Shown here piece by piece: positions 24,324 to 33,422 of a stretch of 64,000 nucleotides of DNA; position 1 is the stretch's first letter, and each line of letters starts with the position of its first letter. The DNA comes from an unicellular cyanobacterium SU3. GTDB lineage: Bacteria > Cyanobacteriota > Cyanobacteriia > Cyanobacteriales > Microcystaceae. Where the stretch lies: assembly GCA_002172675.1 (NCBI GenBank), contig NETF01000110.1, forward strand, positions 1 to 64,000. The letters run 5' to 3'. The notes under the pieces are model-generated. The model was not told the origin of the DNA. It did not search any database and was given only the letters and a program-made list of their open reading frames with translations. The position numbers and the translations under genes are program-made.

Positions 24324-25637
24324 ATGATTATTCATAATCAAACCATTGATCAGTTAATTTCTTCAGAATATTCTTTATCTGACATTCAAGGGATTACTCA
24401 ACTTTTAGAACAGCACCAAACCTTTGAGTTTCCTCGTTTAGATAATGGCTTGTTTCCGGCCGCTGCGGTTATCTCCGAGACTGAATATACAGGATATAGT
24501 AATGTTTGGGTTAGGGATAATATTTACTTAGCTTATACTCATTATGTTTGTGGTCAAATCGATATAGCCCTGAAGACAGTTCAGACTTTAATGCAGTATT
24601 TTCAGACCCATCGATCGCGGTTTTTGAATATTATTACCGGTCAAGTTAATAAAGATGAAATGATGGAACGTCCCCATATTCGTTTTCATGGAGAAACTTT
24701 AGAAGAAATTGATCAAGAATGGAATCATGCTCAAAATGATGCGTTAGGATATTTTGTCTGGTTTTATTGTAAATTGGTACGAGAAAAAAGATTAGATACA
24801 AATATTGAACAATTAGAAACTATCAGTCTTTTTGTGGCTTATTTTAATGCTATTGAATATTGGCAAGATGAAGATAGCGGACATTGGGAAGAAGAACCTA
24901 AAATTGAAGCCTCTAGTATTGGGGTAGTTATCGCTGGTTTAACTGAGTTTAAACGATTGTTTCAAGAATTACCCTTAACTAATGATTTAAAAGGAAATGA
25001 TACAGTTATTAATCTTGAGTTTATTAATGAGTTAATCGCCAAAGGTAAAGAAGAACTAAATAAAATTTTACCCTCAGAGTGTATTCAGGAAAAACCTAAA
25101 AATCGACGTTACGACTCGGCTTTGCTCTTTTTACTTTATCCTCTTCAAATTATTAAAGGAGAAATGGCTGAGAAAATTCTTGAGGATGTCATTAATCATT
25201 TACAAGGAAACTATGGCATTAGACGCTATTTAAAAGATTCTTTTTGGTGTAAAAATTATAAAGAAGTTCCTACCGAAATTCGGACCACTCTTTCCACAGA
25301 CAGAGAGCAATGGTTTAAAGACAATAATCGAGAATTACAAATAGGAGAAGAAGCGCAATGGTGTATTTTTGATCCTATTGTTTCTGCCATTTATGGAGTG
25401 AAATTTCAAAAAACACAAGACACAAACTATCTACAAAAACAAACTTATTATCTGAATCGTTCTTTAGGACAAATAACCTCCTCAGATAGCCCTTTTGGTG
25501 CCTTCAAATGTCCTGAATTATATTACTTAGATAAAGAAGCTTATGTCCCAGGAGATGCTACTCCTTTATTATGGACACAAGCTAATCTTAGAATTGCTTT
25601 AGAAATGATGAAACATTCTTTATCAATTAATAATTAA
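24324..25637 (+). CDS. GH15-like (alpha,alpha-toroid) glycoside hydrolase family protein
   Basis: 437 residues with the (alpha/alpha)6-barrel pattern of GH15 / phosphorylase kinase alpha-like proteins. Typical segments are FPAAAVISETEYTGYSNVWVRDN (about 42-67, the substrate-facing WVRDN), EEIDQEWNHAQNDALGYFVW (about 125-145), the acidic EASSIGVVIAGL (about 190), and AQWCIFDPIVSAIYG and GDATPLLWTQANLRIAL near the end. It probably acts on alpha-linked glucans or oligosaccharides in the cytoplasm; no signal peptide is present. The catalytic pair is not assigned with certainty. It is alone, with the repeat array upstream. Confidence 0.85.
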   Translation: MIIHNQTIDQLISSEYSLSDIQGITQLLEQHQTFEFPRLDNGLFPAAAVISETEYTGYSNVWVRDNIYLAYTHYVCGQIDIALKTVQTLMQYFQTHRSRFLNIITGQVNKDEMMERPHIRFHGETLEEIDQEWNHAQNDALGYFVWFYCKLVREKRLDTNIEQLETISLFVAYFNAIEYWQDEDSGHWEEEPKIEASSIGVVIAGLTEFKRLFQELPLTNDLKGNDTVINLEFINELIAKGKEELNKILPSECIQEKPKNRRYDSALLFLLYPLQIIKGEMAEKILEDVINHLQGNYGIRRYLKDSFWCKNYKEVPTEIRTTLSTDREQWFKDNNRELQIGEEAQWCIFDPIVSAIYGVKFQKTQDTNYLQKQTYYLNRSLGQITSSDSPFGAFKCPELYYLDKEAYVPGDATPLLWTQANLRIALEMMKHSLSINN

Positions 25638-25640
25638 TAA

Positions 25641-26147
25641 TTATTTCAATCGGGATAACCCATTGAGATCAAACTTTTCTAACCAAGCTTGGCGATCGCT
25701 CTCAGAAAAAGCAGGATCACGAGACAATATTTTCACTTGATAGCGATCGCCCACTAAAACGGCGGTTCCGGTACTTCCTTGAGAAACCGCAGGATAACCC
25801 CCAATACTTTGGGTACTTTTCTCGAATTTTTTGGCGGCACTGGGATTATTGAGGGTATCAGAAATGGCTAACATGGCCATCTCTTTGCCGTCTTTTTTCA
25901 ATTTAGCTTCTGCAAATCCTTTTTTCTCTTGGGTATAAACCCGCTCATATCCGCTACCAGAAGGAGGGAAAAACTGATTAAAACTCCCCCCAGACTCTGA
26001 TTCTTGAACAACGGCACTACTGTCTCTTTGGCTGCTTTCTTGCTGGGCCTGATCAAACCTCGATGGGGTTTGAGTGGCACAGGATGTTAGTAATAAAAGA
26101 ATACTTAAAGCGAAAACCGTAAAAACTTGACGTATTTTTAACAGCAT
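25641..26147 (-). CDS. Lipoprotein of unknown function
   Basis: 168 residues with a strong lipobox, LTSC, lipid cysteine at residue 23 after a hydrophobic stretch. A serine/glutamine-rich linker leads to a globular part from about residue 55 (PPSGSGYERVYTQEKKGFAEAKLKKDGK...) with a small alpha/beta pattern. Genes of this size and layout recur in cyanobacteria, but I cannot name the family. It converges with the GH15-like gene with 3 bp between and may share its terminator region. Two HIP1 octamers are inside the gene. Confidence 0.8.
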   Translation of the reverse strand: MLLKIRQVFTVFALSILLLLTSCATQTPSRFDQAQQESSQRDSSAVVQESESGGSFNQFFPPSGSGYERVYTQEKKGFAEAKLKKDGKEMAMLAISDTLNNPSAAKKFEKSTQSIGGYPAVSQGSTGTAVLVGDRYQVKILSRDPAFSESDRQAWLEKFDLNGLSRLK

Positions 26148-26268
26148 TTTTGAGTGACTCCTTAAATTTTTGGTTTCTCTTTGATTGTGTCAAACCGCTT
26201 ATTGGTCTACAATTTATGTTAAGTTAAGTTTTGTTACTTACTCTGATCATTTTCTTAGGGAACACTTT

Positions 26269-26742
26269 ATGACCATAGATATTCCAGAACCCATTAAGGT
26301 TTGGTCACAATTTGGCCATCCTATTCTGATGTGGATTTTATTTGCCTTAACCCTTTATGCCCTATATTTAGGTATTCAATGGCGACGGACTCGCTTTGCT
26401 GAAAAAGATACCAAAAAAGAATTAATAAAAAAAGATTTTCGCACTCGCCACTATCAATTAGGTTCCTTGCTTTTAGGTTTAATGGTATTGGGTAACCTCG
26501 GCGGTATGGCTGTTACCTACATCAATAATGGTAAATTATTTGTCGGTCCCCATTTATTAGTTGGCTTAAGTATGACTGGGTTGATCGCGGTTTCTGCTTC
26601 TCTTTCTCCTTTAATGCAAAAAGGGAACGAATTAGCCCGTTACACCCATATTACTTTGAACACAGCGATTGTGGGTTTATTCGGTTGGCAAGCCTTTAGT
26701 GGGATGAATATTGTCCAAAAAATTCTTGATAAAATATCTTAA
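26269..26742 (+). CDS. DUF4079-family membrane protein
   Basis: About 157 residues with four transmembrane helices (for example PILMWILFALTLYALYLGIQ, LGSLLLGLMVLGNLGGMAVT, LLVGLSMTGLIAVSASLSPL, ITLNTAIVGLFGWQAFSGM) and histidines in the helices (GHPILMW, RHYQLG, GPHLLVGL, YTHITLNT) arranged as in cytochrome b561-like proteins. This matches DUF4079, a family seen in cyanobacteria and plastid-bearing eukaryotes. I chose the ATG at 26269 (MTIDIPEP); 28 codons upstream are in frame but resemble a leader. Haem binding is an inference from the histidine pattern. Confidence 0.85.
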   Translation: MTIDIPEPIKVWSQFGHPILMWILFALTLYALYLGIQWRRTRFAEKDTKKELIKKDFRTRHYQLGSLLLGLMVLGNLGGMAVTYINNGKLFVGPHLLVGLSMTGLIAVSASLSPLMQKGNELARYTHITLNTAIVGLFGWQAFSGMNIVQKILDKIS

Positions 26743-26783
26743 GCACAACGTAAACACTAGATTAATTTGTCTTGGTTTAATTC

Positions 26784-26816
26784 GGTAACAGGAAAGGTTG
26801 TCTTCCTGTTACCTTT
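26784..26816. terminator. Terminator hairpin between convergent genes
   Basis: GGTAACAGGAA (26784-26794) pairs perfectly with TTCCTGTTACC (26803-26813), followed by TTT on the plus strand. It lies between the DUF4079 and DUF2854 genes, which converge. Confidence 0.8.
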
Positions 26817-26819
26817 GAT

Positions 26820-27380
26820 TTACTTATCTTGATTATTGCCTAAACTAATTAGGAAAACATCTACCTTATTATCTTCTTTACCATCAATTTTTACTATAAT
26901 CCCTGGTCCGAAAAACTTAGCAATTTTTTCTTTTTTCTCTTGCCAAGTTTCTAGGGATATAAAAGGGGATTCAAATTCTAAGATTAACGCATATTTTTCT
27001 TCAACTTTTTCCTCTCGAATTGCCACTAAAATAGGTCTGTCTTCATCCGTAGGACTTAAGCCTAACCGTTCAAGAGAATCATCAAGATGGGCTTCTTGCC
27101 CATAACGATAACGGGTGACATCTTTACGAATTTGGTCTTGGGTTGAGGTTGCTTTTTCTTCCCTTAAGGCGATAATTTCTGGAGATGTCTCTTGACTATA
27201 GGGAATGGGTTTAAGTTCGGCTGCTTTAAGGGCAAGTCCCCCTAATAAAATGGGGATACCATAGAAAAATCCGGCTAAATTCAGGGTAGGATTATCCATT
27301 GCATAGGCGACAAAACCGATAATGGTTAAAATGCCTCCGACTGTTAATCCTACTCGTGCTAATGAAAGTTTGCGTAACAT
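26820..27380 (-). CDS. DUF2854-family membrane protein
   Basis: 186 residues. Two close transmembrane helices lie at the N-terminus (ARVGLTVGGILTIIGFVAYA and LAGFFYGIPILLGGLALKAA), followed by a soluble domain with conserved-looking TRYRYGQEAHLDDSLERLGL and RPILVAIREEKVEEKYALIL segments. This is the layout of DUF2854, conserved in cyanobacteria and chloroplasts and of unknown function, probably in the thylakoid membrane. It is monocistronic, with a HIP1-containing leader. Confidence 0.88.
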   Translation of the reverse strand: MLRKLSLARVGLTVGGILTIIGFVAYAMDNPTLNLAGFFYGIPILLGGLALKAAELKPIPYSQETSPEIIALREEKATSTQDQIRKDVTRYRYGQEAHLDDSLERLGLSPTDEDRPILVAIREEKVEEKYALILEFESPFISLETWQEKKEKIAKFFGPGIIVKIDGKEDNKVDVFLISLGNNQDK

Positions 27381-27560
27381 AAAATTCCTGTATTTTGCGA
27401 TCGCTTTAAATTTTATTATCCTCGTGATGGGTATTTAAGAAAAGAGGGAAACCCTCAAACCCGAAATAATTTATTTTCAAGAAATTTTTTTTGTTAATGC
27501 TAGATCAGAATACTCAATATTGTTTATCCTAGAGTTGGTGTTCACTTTAGGATCAAATAA

Positions 27561-27737
27561 ATGGATAAAGAAACCATTCAAGAACAAGTCAAATTAATTG
27601 AAAGTAAACGAGGATTTTTAGTTGAACTTTTGGAAAAACCAGATTTAGGAATTTTACGAGTGGATGTTAAACAAGCCCTTGAAGAACTTGATGAATTAAT
27701 TGAAGAGTTTGAATTGACTTTTCCGACTAATTCTTAA
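27561..27737 (+). CDS. Small acidic helical protein (58 aa)
   Basis: 58 codons from the ATG at 27561 (MDKETIQEQVKLIESKRGFL, then VELLEKPDLGILRVDVKQAL, ending FELTFPTNS). The sequence is a pair of amphipathic helices around a PDLG turn, rich in glutamate and leucine. The TAGGATC leader gives only a weak ribosome site, but codon use matches neighbours, and a near-perfect terminator follows 12 bp after the stop, supporting a real single-gene unit. It is too short for many gene callers. No family recognised. Confidence 0.75.
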   Translation: MDKETIQEQVKLIESKRGFLVELLEKPDLGILRVDVKQALEELDELIEEFELTFPTNS

Positions 27738-27749
27738 ATTCTCTTTCTC

Positions 27750-27797
27750 CTAAAAGCGACAGTTTATTATCTTGTTTCTGTCGCTTTTAGTTTTTTA
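27750..27797 (+). terminator. Strong intrinsic terminator
   Basis: CTAAAAGCGACAG (27750-27762) and CTGTCGCTTTTAG (27778-27790) form a perfect 13-bp stem followed by TTTTTT. It ends the small-protein gene at 27561 and insulates the rhomboid gene that starts 19 bp later. Confidence 0.92.
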
Positions 27798-27815
27798 TTT
27801 TCACAGAAATTAAGA

Positions 27816-29384
27816 ATGATAGATATTCATATCCTTATTATCATAACAGTTTTTTCTACTTGTTTAGTTACTATCATACAAACGGTTAAAGGTATTATTA
27901 CCAAAAATGATGGCTGGATAACTATTTCTGTTTCAATTATTTTAGTCACGGTTTTATTATTATTTGTTAATCTAAATTTAAGTGCTTGGATAGGAGGAAG
28001 TTTATCTGTAATTTTCTTACTGATTCCTCGGTGGGGATTACGTCGTGTTGATCGTTTATTTGAAATTAAAAACTATCACAAATCTCGCCAACTTTTATCT
28101 AGATTGATAGTTTTACATTTTACTAAATATTGGCAAAACTATTATCAATTATTATTGGCTTTAGAACTTGCTGACAATGGAAATAGACGAAAAGCCATAG
28201 AACTTTTGAATAAAAAACATAATCATCTTCCTATTTTTTGTTGTTACTATCAACTCTTTACTTATGAAATTTTGGGAGATTGGCAGAGTTGTTTACAGTG
28301 GTTTAATGATCAAATTGATAAAAAAATATTATTTTCAAATGCTCTTCTGTTAACTTATTATATAAGAACTTTAGGGGAGACAGGTCAATTAAATCAATTA
28401 TTTCAAAATCTTTTAACAGTACAATCTATTTTATTAAAACACAAAAAATACTCTTATATTTCTCAAATTAAATTATATGCTTTTGCTTTTTCTGGTCAAA
28501 TTGTAGCCATAAAAAACTTGCTTCAATCTGAATTATCTTTTTATCCGAAATATTTACAAATGTTTTGGTTAATTACCGCACAAACAGTAACGAATCAGAA
28601 TAATGATAACGATAAAACTTTACTGACAACCTATTTAGATAATCATTACATATTAAAATCATCCATTGAATGGAGACGCAAAAAAATCTCAATTCCTTTC
28701 TTAAACAGAATTAAAAATAGTGATTATAAAATTCTTTATGAAATTAATTTGAAAGACAAAAAAAATTATAATATTTTCAAGTTTAAAAATAATAAAATAA
28801 CTCTATTTTTTATCATTATTAATGGACTAGGATTTATCACAGAAATTATTTTTGGTGGTAGTGAGAACCTTAAAAGTTTATATCAATTGGGAGCTTTAGT
28901 GCCTATGGTTGTCTGGCAAGGTGAAGTTTGGCGGTTAATTACTGCTAATTTTCTTCACTACGGATGGGGACATTTTTTAATGAATATGTTTGCTCTTTAT
29001 ATTATTGGTAATTTAGTAGAATCTTTAAGTAATAAATGCCATTATTTTGTCATTTATTTGTTCAGTGGAATTGGCTCAATGTTTGCTTTTTCCTGTTTAG
29101 CTCTTTATACTAATACAGTGGATTATATTCTTGTTGGTGCGTCGGCTTCAATTATGGGTTTGGTGGGTAGTTTAACTGCAATTTTTCTGAGAAAATGGTT
29201 ACAGGATAAATCCCCTATTCACCGTAAAAGACTATTAATTATGATTTTAGTCATTAGCTTACAACTGGTGTCTGACTTACTCATTCCTCAAGTAAGTATG
29301 CTCAGTCATTTATTCGGTTTATTAATTGGTTTTACACTAGAAAATCTCGGCTATTTTTTGATGAATAGAAGAACTTATTCGTGA
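27816..29384 (+). CDS. Rhomboid intramembrane serine protease with long N-terminal extension
   Basis: 522 residues. The rhomboid core is C-terminal (about 325-515): WRLITANFLHYGWGHFLMNM (loop 1 and helix 2, including the HxxxN element), the catalytic serine in GASAS (S443) and the catalytic histidine in MLSHLFGLLIGF (H498). It cleaves peptide bonds inside membrane helices of other proteins. The N-terminal 320 residues carry about two membrane helices (1-70) and a helical, TPR-like cytoplasmic region with an ELANNGNRRKAIELL-like repeat, unusual for a plain rhomboid. The substrate is unknown. Confidence 0.9.
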   Translation: MIDIHILIIITVFSTCLVTIIQTVKGIITKNDGWITISVSIILVTVLLLFVNLNLSAWIGGSLSVIFLLIPRWGLRRVDRLFEIKNYHKSRQLLSRLIVLHFTKYWQNYYQLLLALELADNGNRRKAIELLNKKHNHLPIFCCYYQLFTYEILGDWQSCLQWFNDQIDKKILFSNALLLTYYIRTLGETGQLNQLFQNLLTVQSILLKHKKYSYISQIKLYAFAFSGQIVAIKNLLQSELSFYPKYLQMFWLITAQTVTNQNNDNDKTLLTTYLDNHYILKSSIEWRRKKISIPFLNRIKNSDYKILYEINLKDKKNYNIFKFKNNKITLFFIIINGLGFITEIIFGGSENLKSLYQLGALVPMVVWQGEVWRLITANFLHYGWGHFLMNMFALYIIGNLVESLSNKCHYFVIYLFSGIGSMFAFSCLALYTNTVDYILVGASASIMGLVGSLTAIFLRKWLQDKSPIHRKRLLIMILVISLQLVSDLLIPQVSMLSHLFGLLIGFTLENLGYFLMNRRTYS

Positions 29385-29430
29385 ACTTTCAAACTTGAAA
29401 GGAGATGGGAGTTATAGTAAATCTGCTTTA

Positions 29431-29444
29431 GATACTATAGTATC
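29431..29444. repeat. Perfect 14-bp palindrome
   Basis: GATACTATAGTATC is self-complementary. It sits 47 bp beyond the rhomboid stop codon, between two convergent genes; no T-run follows. A regulatory or chance origin cannot be separated. Confidence 0.4.
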
Positions 29445-29529
29445 AAGCATCATTTTCTTTCTCCCCTGCTCCAGTCTCCGACGCTCCTCCGCAATCCTAA
29501 CTAGAATTTTTTTGAGCTACATCAATATA

Positions 29530-29748
29530 TTATTTTATGGGATTATAATAATCACTCTCATGTACTGAACCAATCGTCTCTTGATTTTGATTAATACATC
29601 CCGGTTTTTTTGCGTAATTACACACCCTAGCCCATAAACGGGCCCGAGTCCCCACTGGACCAGACGAAAAGATAACTTTATCACCTCCGACACTTTTGAT
29701 AATTTTTACCCCACACACGGGACAAATTTCTACGTTAGAATTAGACAT
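29530..29748 (-). CDS. Small zinc-ribbon protein
   Basis: 72 residues. A CPVCGVK motif (about 9-15) and a second pair in RVCNYAKKPGCIN (about 42-54) would bind zinc. A basic patch GPVGTRARLWARVC lies between. The same layout is found in a short conserved cyanobacterial protein family of unknown function, as far as I can recall. It is divergent from the LysR gene, whose start lies 230 bp away. Confidence 0.75.
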   Translation of the reverse strand: MSNSNVEICPVCGVKIIKSVGGDKVIFSSGPVGTRARLWARVCNYAKKPGCINQNQETIGSVHESDYYNPIK

Positions 29749-29978
29749 AAGTATTTATTACTAGCAATATAACTCTCTTGGGAGAGAATACAACAACTCG
29801 GTTAAGAAAACAGTTGTTTATGTTACAGTCAACCCTCAGCTTAACAATAGATTTATTTCAACCTCAACTTGATATAGTATGGAAATAAGTCTATGATAGG
29901 AAATATAGAACCTATCCTAAACTGACTAATTAGACCTATTTTTCTATCACTCCTATTGCACAGAAGAGGGCATAAACA

Positions 29979-30908
29979 TTGATACAAGCAACCTTACACC
30001 AATTAAAGGTCTTTGAAGCGACTGCACGTCATGGCAGTTTTACCCGTGCAGCCGAAGAGTTATTCATCACCCAACCCACCGTTTCTAGTCAAATTAAACA
30101 ACTCACCAAATCCATTGGTCTTCCCTTATTTGAACAAATTGGTAAGCGTCTGTATCTGACAGAAGCAGGACAAGAACTATTGAGAACTTGTCAAGAAATT
30201 TTTGAAAGATTAGACAATTTTGAGATGAAAGTGGCCGATTTGAAAGGCACTAAGCAAGGTCAATTAAGGTTAGGGGTGATTACCACTGCTAAATACTTTA
30301 TCCCTAGAATTTTAGGCTCTTTCTGCCAACAATATCCAGGCATAGAAGTGTCTCTTAAAGTCACCAATCATCAACAAATTCAGCGTAGAATGCTAGACAA
30401 TGAAGATGATCTTTACATCGTCAGCAACCCTCCTGAAGCGTTAGATTTATCGACTCAACCTTTTCTAGATAACCCCTTAGTGGTCATTGCTCTAAAAAAT
30501 CATCCCTTAGCCGGTAAACGAAACATTCCTATTAGTGCTTTAGAAGGAGAACCCTTTATTATGAGGGAAGAGGGTTCAGGAACCAGAAGAGCCGTACAAA
30601 ATCTTTTTGAGAAACATCAAGTCTCTGTTCATGTCAGATTAGAACTCGGCAGTAACGAAGCGATCAAACAAGCTATTGCAGGCGGTTTAGGGATTTCTGT
30701 TCTCTCTCAACATACCTTGATTTCTGAAGGGATAGATAGTGAATTAACCGTCTTAGATGTAGAGAATTTTCCCATTCAGCGTCGTTGGTATGTTGCCTAT
30801 TTAGGAGGTAAGCAATTATCGGTCATTACCAAAGCCTTTCTCGATTATTTGTTAGAAGAAAGCACTAACTTCTCAGTCCCCAGTATCCAAAAATTAGCGA
30901 AAGTTTAA
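29979..30908 (+). CDS. LysR-family regulator of the CmpR/NdhR (CcmR) type
   Basis: 309 residues. N-terminal winged helix-turn-helix TLHQLKVFEATARHGSFTRA and EELFITQPTVSSQIKQLTKS, followed by a periplasmic-binding-like effector domain (about 90-300). The N-terminus ATLHQLKVFE and overall length match the cyanobacterial CmpR/NdhR group, which controls inorganic carbon uptake and NDH-1 genes in response to photorespiratory metabolites. Which of the two it is cannot be decided here. The TTG start is preceded by GAAGAGGG. No carbon-uptake genes flank it. The TATAGTATG-rich leader may hold a site for autoregulation. Confidence 0.88.
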   Translation: MIQATLHQLKVFEATARHGSFTRAAEELFITQPTVSSQIKQLTKSIGLPLFEQIGKRLYLTEAGQELLRTCQEIFERLDNFEMKVADLKGTKQGQLRLGVITTAKYFIPRILGSFCQQYPGIEVSLKVTNHQQIQRRMLDNEDDLYIVSNPPEALDLSTQPFLDNPLVVIALKNHPLAGKRNIPISALEGEPFIMREEGSGTRRAVQNLFEKHQVSVHVRLELGSNEAIKQAIAGGLGISVLSQHTLISEGIDSELTVLDVENFPIQRRWYVAYLGGKQLSVITKAFLDYLLEESTNFSVPSIQKLAKV

Positions 30909-31052
30909 TCATTGATCATTCAAACATCAAAAATATTAAAGCCGATATTGGCTTCTCGTTTATCAACAGCAAAGCCTATGTTACAATACTGCCAATTCAA
31001 TCGGTTAATACCCTGAATGCCCTGAACGATCATTGACAACGAGGCGTGACGA

Positions 31053-32933
31053 GTGACTAAACTTCCCTGGTATCCCCTGAGTCTTTTTTCTATTTCCCTA
31101 ACCACAACTTTATTGGTGTATCTGTTTTTCGGTAATTCATCCCCAACAAACACCCGAAACGTTACCTTAACACCAACCATGGCACCAGTAGAAGCCTCTA
31201 ATTCTATTCAGCAAGGACAAGAAATTACCCTCAATGGCAAGACTTATAATATTCCTTGGACTCAATGGCGACAAGGGGATAAAATACGCACGGGAATTAG
31301 TGATGTTGGGGCAATGAATTTACTGGGATTAGAATTACTCAGCACGAAAGATCCCAGTTTACAACCGGTTCGTTGGTTTGGCACAAATTCAGGGGAACCC
31401 TTACCGGTTTTAGCTCGTTTTATTGCTCCCTATCGTTACTTAGATATTACCGAATTAATTCAATTAGCGAATGGGGAATTACAAGTTAATAACAAGACTT
31501 TAAGATTAGACTTTCCCTTAGCGCAAATTAATAACATTCGTCAAGGGAATCAAACCTGGGGAAAACGCATTGTTTTAGAGGTTGATCGTCCTACGGTTTG
31601 GCAAATTAGTCAGGCAAAAGGTCATGGAGTGGTCATGATTTCAGGGAAAGCGTCTAAAAGCAAATTATCTGATTATGACAATTCTTCCTCTCCAAAACCT
31701 TTAATGAACACCGATGAAGATGACCTAGGTAGTCCTGTTTCTGAATCCCTCGATTCTTCTTTGTTCTCTTTAGAAGATACGGGGAATTTAACTAAGGTTC
31801 ATGTTAATTTACCCACGGCACACGGCTTAAATGTCTTTAGTTTGTCGAACCCGAACCGTATTGTTATTGATGTTAGAGCCGATGGCATGGTTCCGAAAGA
31901 AATTATTTGGACTAAGGGGATTATTTGGCGACAACAATTAGTAACGATTAATAATGGGAGAAAACAAGAAACGTTTCCCGTTAATTGGTTAGAAATTGAT
32001 CAGCGATCGCCGAATATTTCTCTTAAACCGATTACCACCAATTTTAACGGACAAATCGGAACCGCACCATTAGTAACAACTGCCCAAAAATGGCAAGCTA
32101 CGGCTGCTATTAATGGAGGCTTTTTTAACCGTAACAATCAACTTCCTTTAGGGGCTATTCGTCAAGATGATAATTGGTTATCCAGCCCTATTTTAGGTCG
32201 AGGTGCCATTGGTTGGAATGATAAAGGTCAAGTTTTCATGAATCGATTGGCTTTACAAGAAAGATTAATGACAGCAACAGGTAATAAAGTTCCTATTGCA
32301 TTCTTAAATAGTGGCTATATTCAAGCTGGAGTCTCCCGTTATACCTCTGAGTGGGGTCAAAGTTATACCCCTTTAAGCGACAACGAAACAATTATTTATG
32401 TAGAAAATAATCAAGTTATTTATCAAGAACAATCAGGAAAAGCGGGAGCGAAAGCTTATCCTATTCCTAGTAATGGCTATCTCTTAACCATTCGTAAAAA
32501 TGCTGTTTCTCCTAATCTTTTTGCTCGCGGTACAGGAGTGACTTTACAAAGCAATACGATTCCCAATGAGTTTAATCAATTATCCCATGTTTTAGGTGCC
32601 GGTCCATTATTAATGAGTAACCGCAGCGTTGTGTTAAATGCTGAGAGTGAAAAGTTTAGTAAAGGGTTCCAAAAACAAAAGGCTTCTCGTAGTGCCATCG
32701 GACTAAGCAGACGCGGTACAATTATGTTAGTGGCTGTTCATACCCGTGTGGGAGGCAGTGGAGCAAGTTTAGACGAAATGGCCTTGATTATGGAACGTTT
32801 AGGCGCAACGGATGCCCTTAATTTGGACGGGGGAAGTTCGACGGGTTTAGTCTTAGGAGGACAGTTAATTGATCGCTCTCCTGTTACTGCCGCTAGAGTT
32901 CACAACGGTATTGGCGTATTTGTTAAACCCTAA
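31053..32933 (+). CDS. Phosphodiester glycosidase (NAGPA/DUF2233) family protein
   Basis: 626 residues. A single N-terminal membrane helix (FSISLTTTLLVYLFFG) acts as signal-anchor. About 50-300 is an AMIN-like/copper-amine-oxidase-N-like region (QEITLNGKTYNIPWTQWRQGD, and later VMISGKASKSKL). The C-terminal NAGPA domain (about 330-625) has AAINGGFFNRNNQLPLGAIR and the signature DALNLDGGSSTGLVLGGQLI. Relatives remove N-acetylglucosamine from phosphodiesters or act on cell-wall and exopolysaccharide linkages. Probably periplasmic. The MEKHLA gene follows within 3 bp, suggesting one transcript. Confidence 0.9.
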   Translation: MTKLPWYPLSLFSISLTTTLLVYLFFGNSSPTNTRNVTLTPTMAPVEASNSIQQGQEITLNGKTYNIPWTQWRQGDKIRTGISDVGAMNLLGLELLSTKDPSLQPVRWFGTNSGEPLPVLARFIAPYRYLDITELIQLANGELQVNNKTLRLDFPLAQINNIRQGNQTWGKRIVLEVDRPTVWQISQAKGHGVVMISGKASKSKLSDYDNSSSPKPLMNTDEDDLGSPVSESLDSSLFSLEDTGNLTKVHVNLPTAHGLNVFSLSNPNRIVIDVRADGMVPKEIIWTKGIIWRQQLVTINNGRKQETFPVNWLEIDQRSPNISLKPITTNFNGQIGTAPLVTTAQKWQATAAINGGFFNRNNQLPLGAIRQDDNWLSSPILGRGAIGWNDKGQVFMNRLALQERLMTATGNKVPIAFLNSGYIQAGVSRYTSEWGQSYTPLSDNETIIYVENNQVIYQEQSGKAGAKAYPIPSNGYLLTIRKNAVSPNLFARGTGVTLQSNTIPNEFNQLSHVLGAGPLLMSNRSVVLNAESEKFSKGFQKQKASRSAIGLSRRGTIMLVAVHTRVGGSGASLDEMALIMERLGATDALNLDGGSSTGLVLGGQLIDRSPVTAARVHNGIGVFVKP

Positions 32934-32936
32934 GTT

Positions 32937-33422
32937 ATGAATCATCAGCCTTGGCAACAAGAAAAGGTTATCCAAAGAACACAATTAATTCTCAGTAGTT
33001 TTGAGCATTGGTTAGGTCGTTCTTTGTTTGAAAATTTTGGTATCACTGAGGTTAAGACCAGTAGGATAGAAGTCTCACAACAACTGTTTGAAGCTGATTT
33101 TATTGTTGTTGCTCATGGGACTGAGATTAACCCTATCTTGAATTATGGTAATCAAAAAGCTTTAGATATCTGGGAATTAACCTGGCCTGAATTTACTCAA
33201 ACTCCCTCAAGACAAACAGCAGAAGCAATAGAACAACAAGAACGCGATCGCCTCTTAGCTAAAACCTCAGAAAAAGGTTATTCTCGTTTCTCTACCATCC
33301 GTATCACTAACACAGGGAAACGCTTTAAAATTAATAACGGTATTGTCTGGAATGTGATAGATGACCAACAAACCTATCAAGGTCAAGCTGCTGTTTATTC
33401 AGACTTCTATTTCTTACCCTAA
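32937..33422 (+). CDS. MEKHLA-domain protein
   Basis: 161 residues matching the MEKHLA domain, a PAS-related fold. Characteristic segments are VVAHGTEINPILNYGNQKALDIWELTW and the C-terminal FKINNGIVWNVIDDQQTYQGQAAVYSDFYFL. The N-terminal helix NHQPWQQEKVIQRTQLILSSFEHWLG fits the family. Bacterial members are single-domain and of unknown function. It starts 3 bp after the NAGPA-type gene stop codon, with no gap for a promoter. Confidence 0.9.
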   Translation: MNHQPWQQEKVIQRTQLILSSFEHWLGRSLFENFGITEVKTSRIEVSQQLFEADFIVVAHGTEINPILNYGNQKALDIWELTWPEFTQTPSRQTAEAIEQQERDRLLAKTSEKGYSRFSTIRITNTGKRFKINNGIVWNVIDDQQTYQGQAAVYSDFYFLP

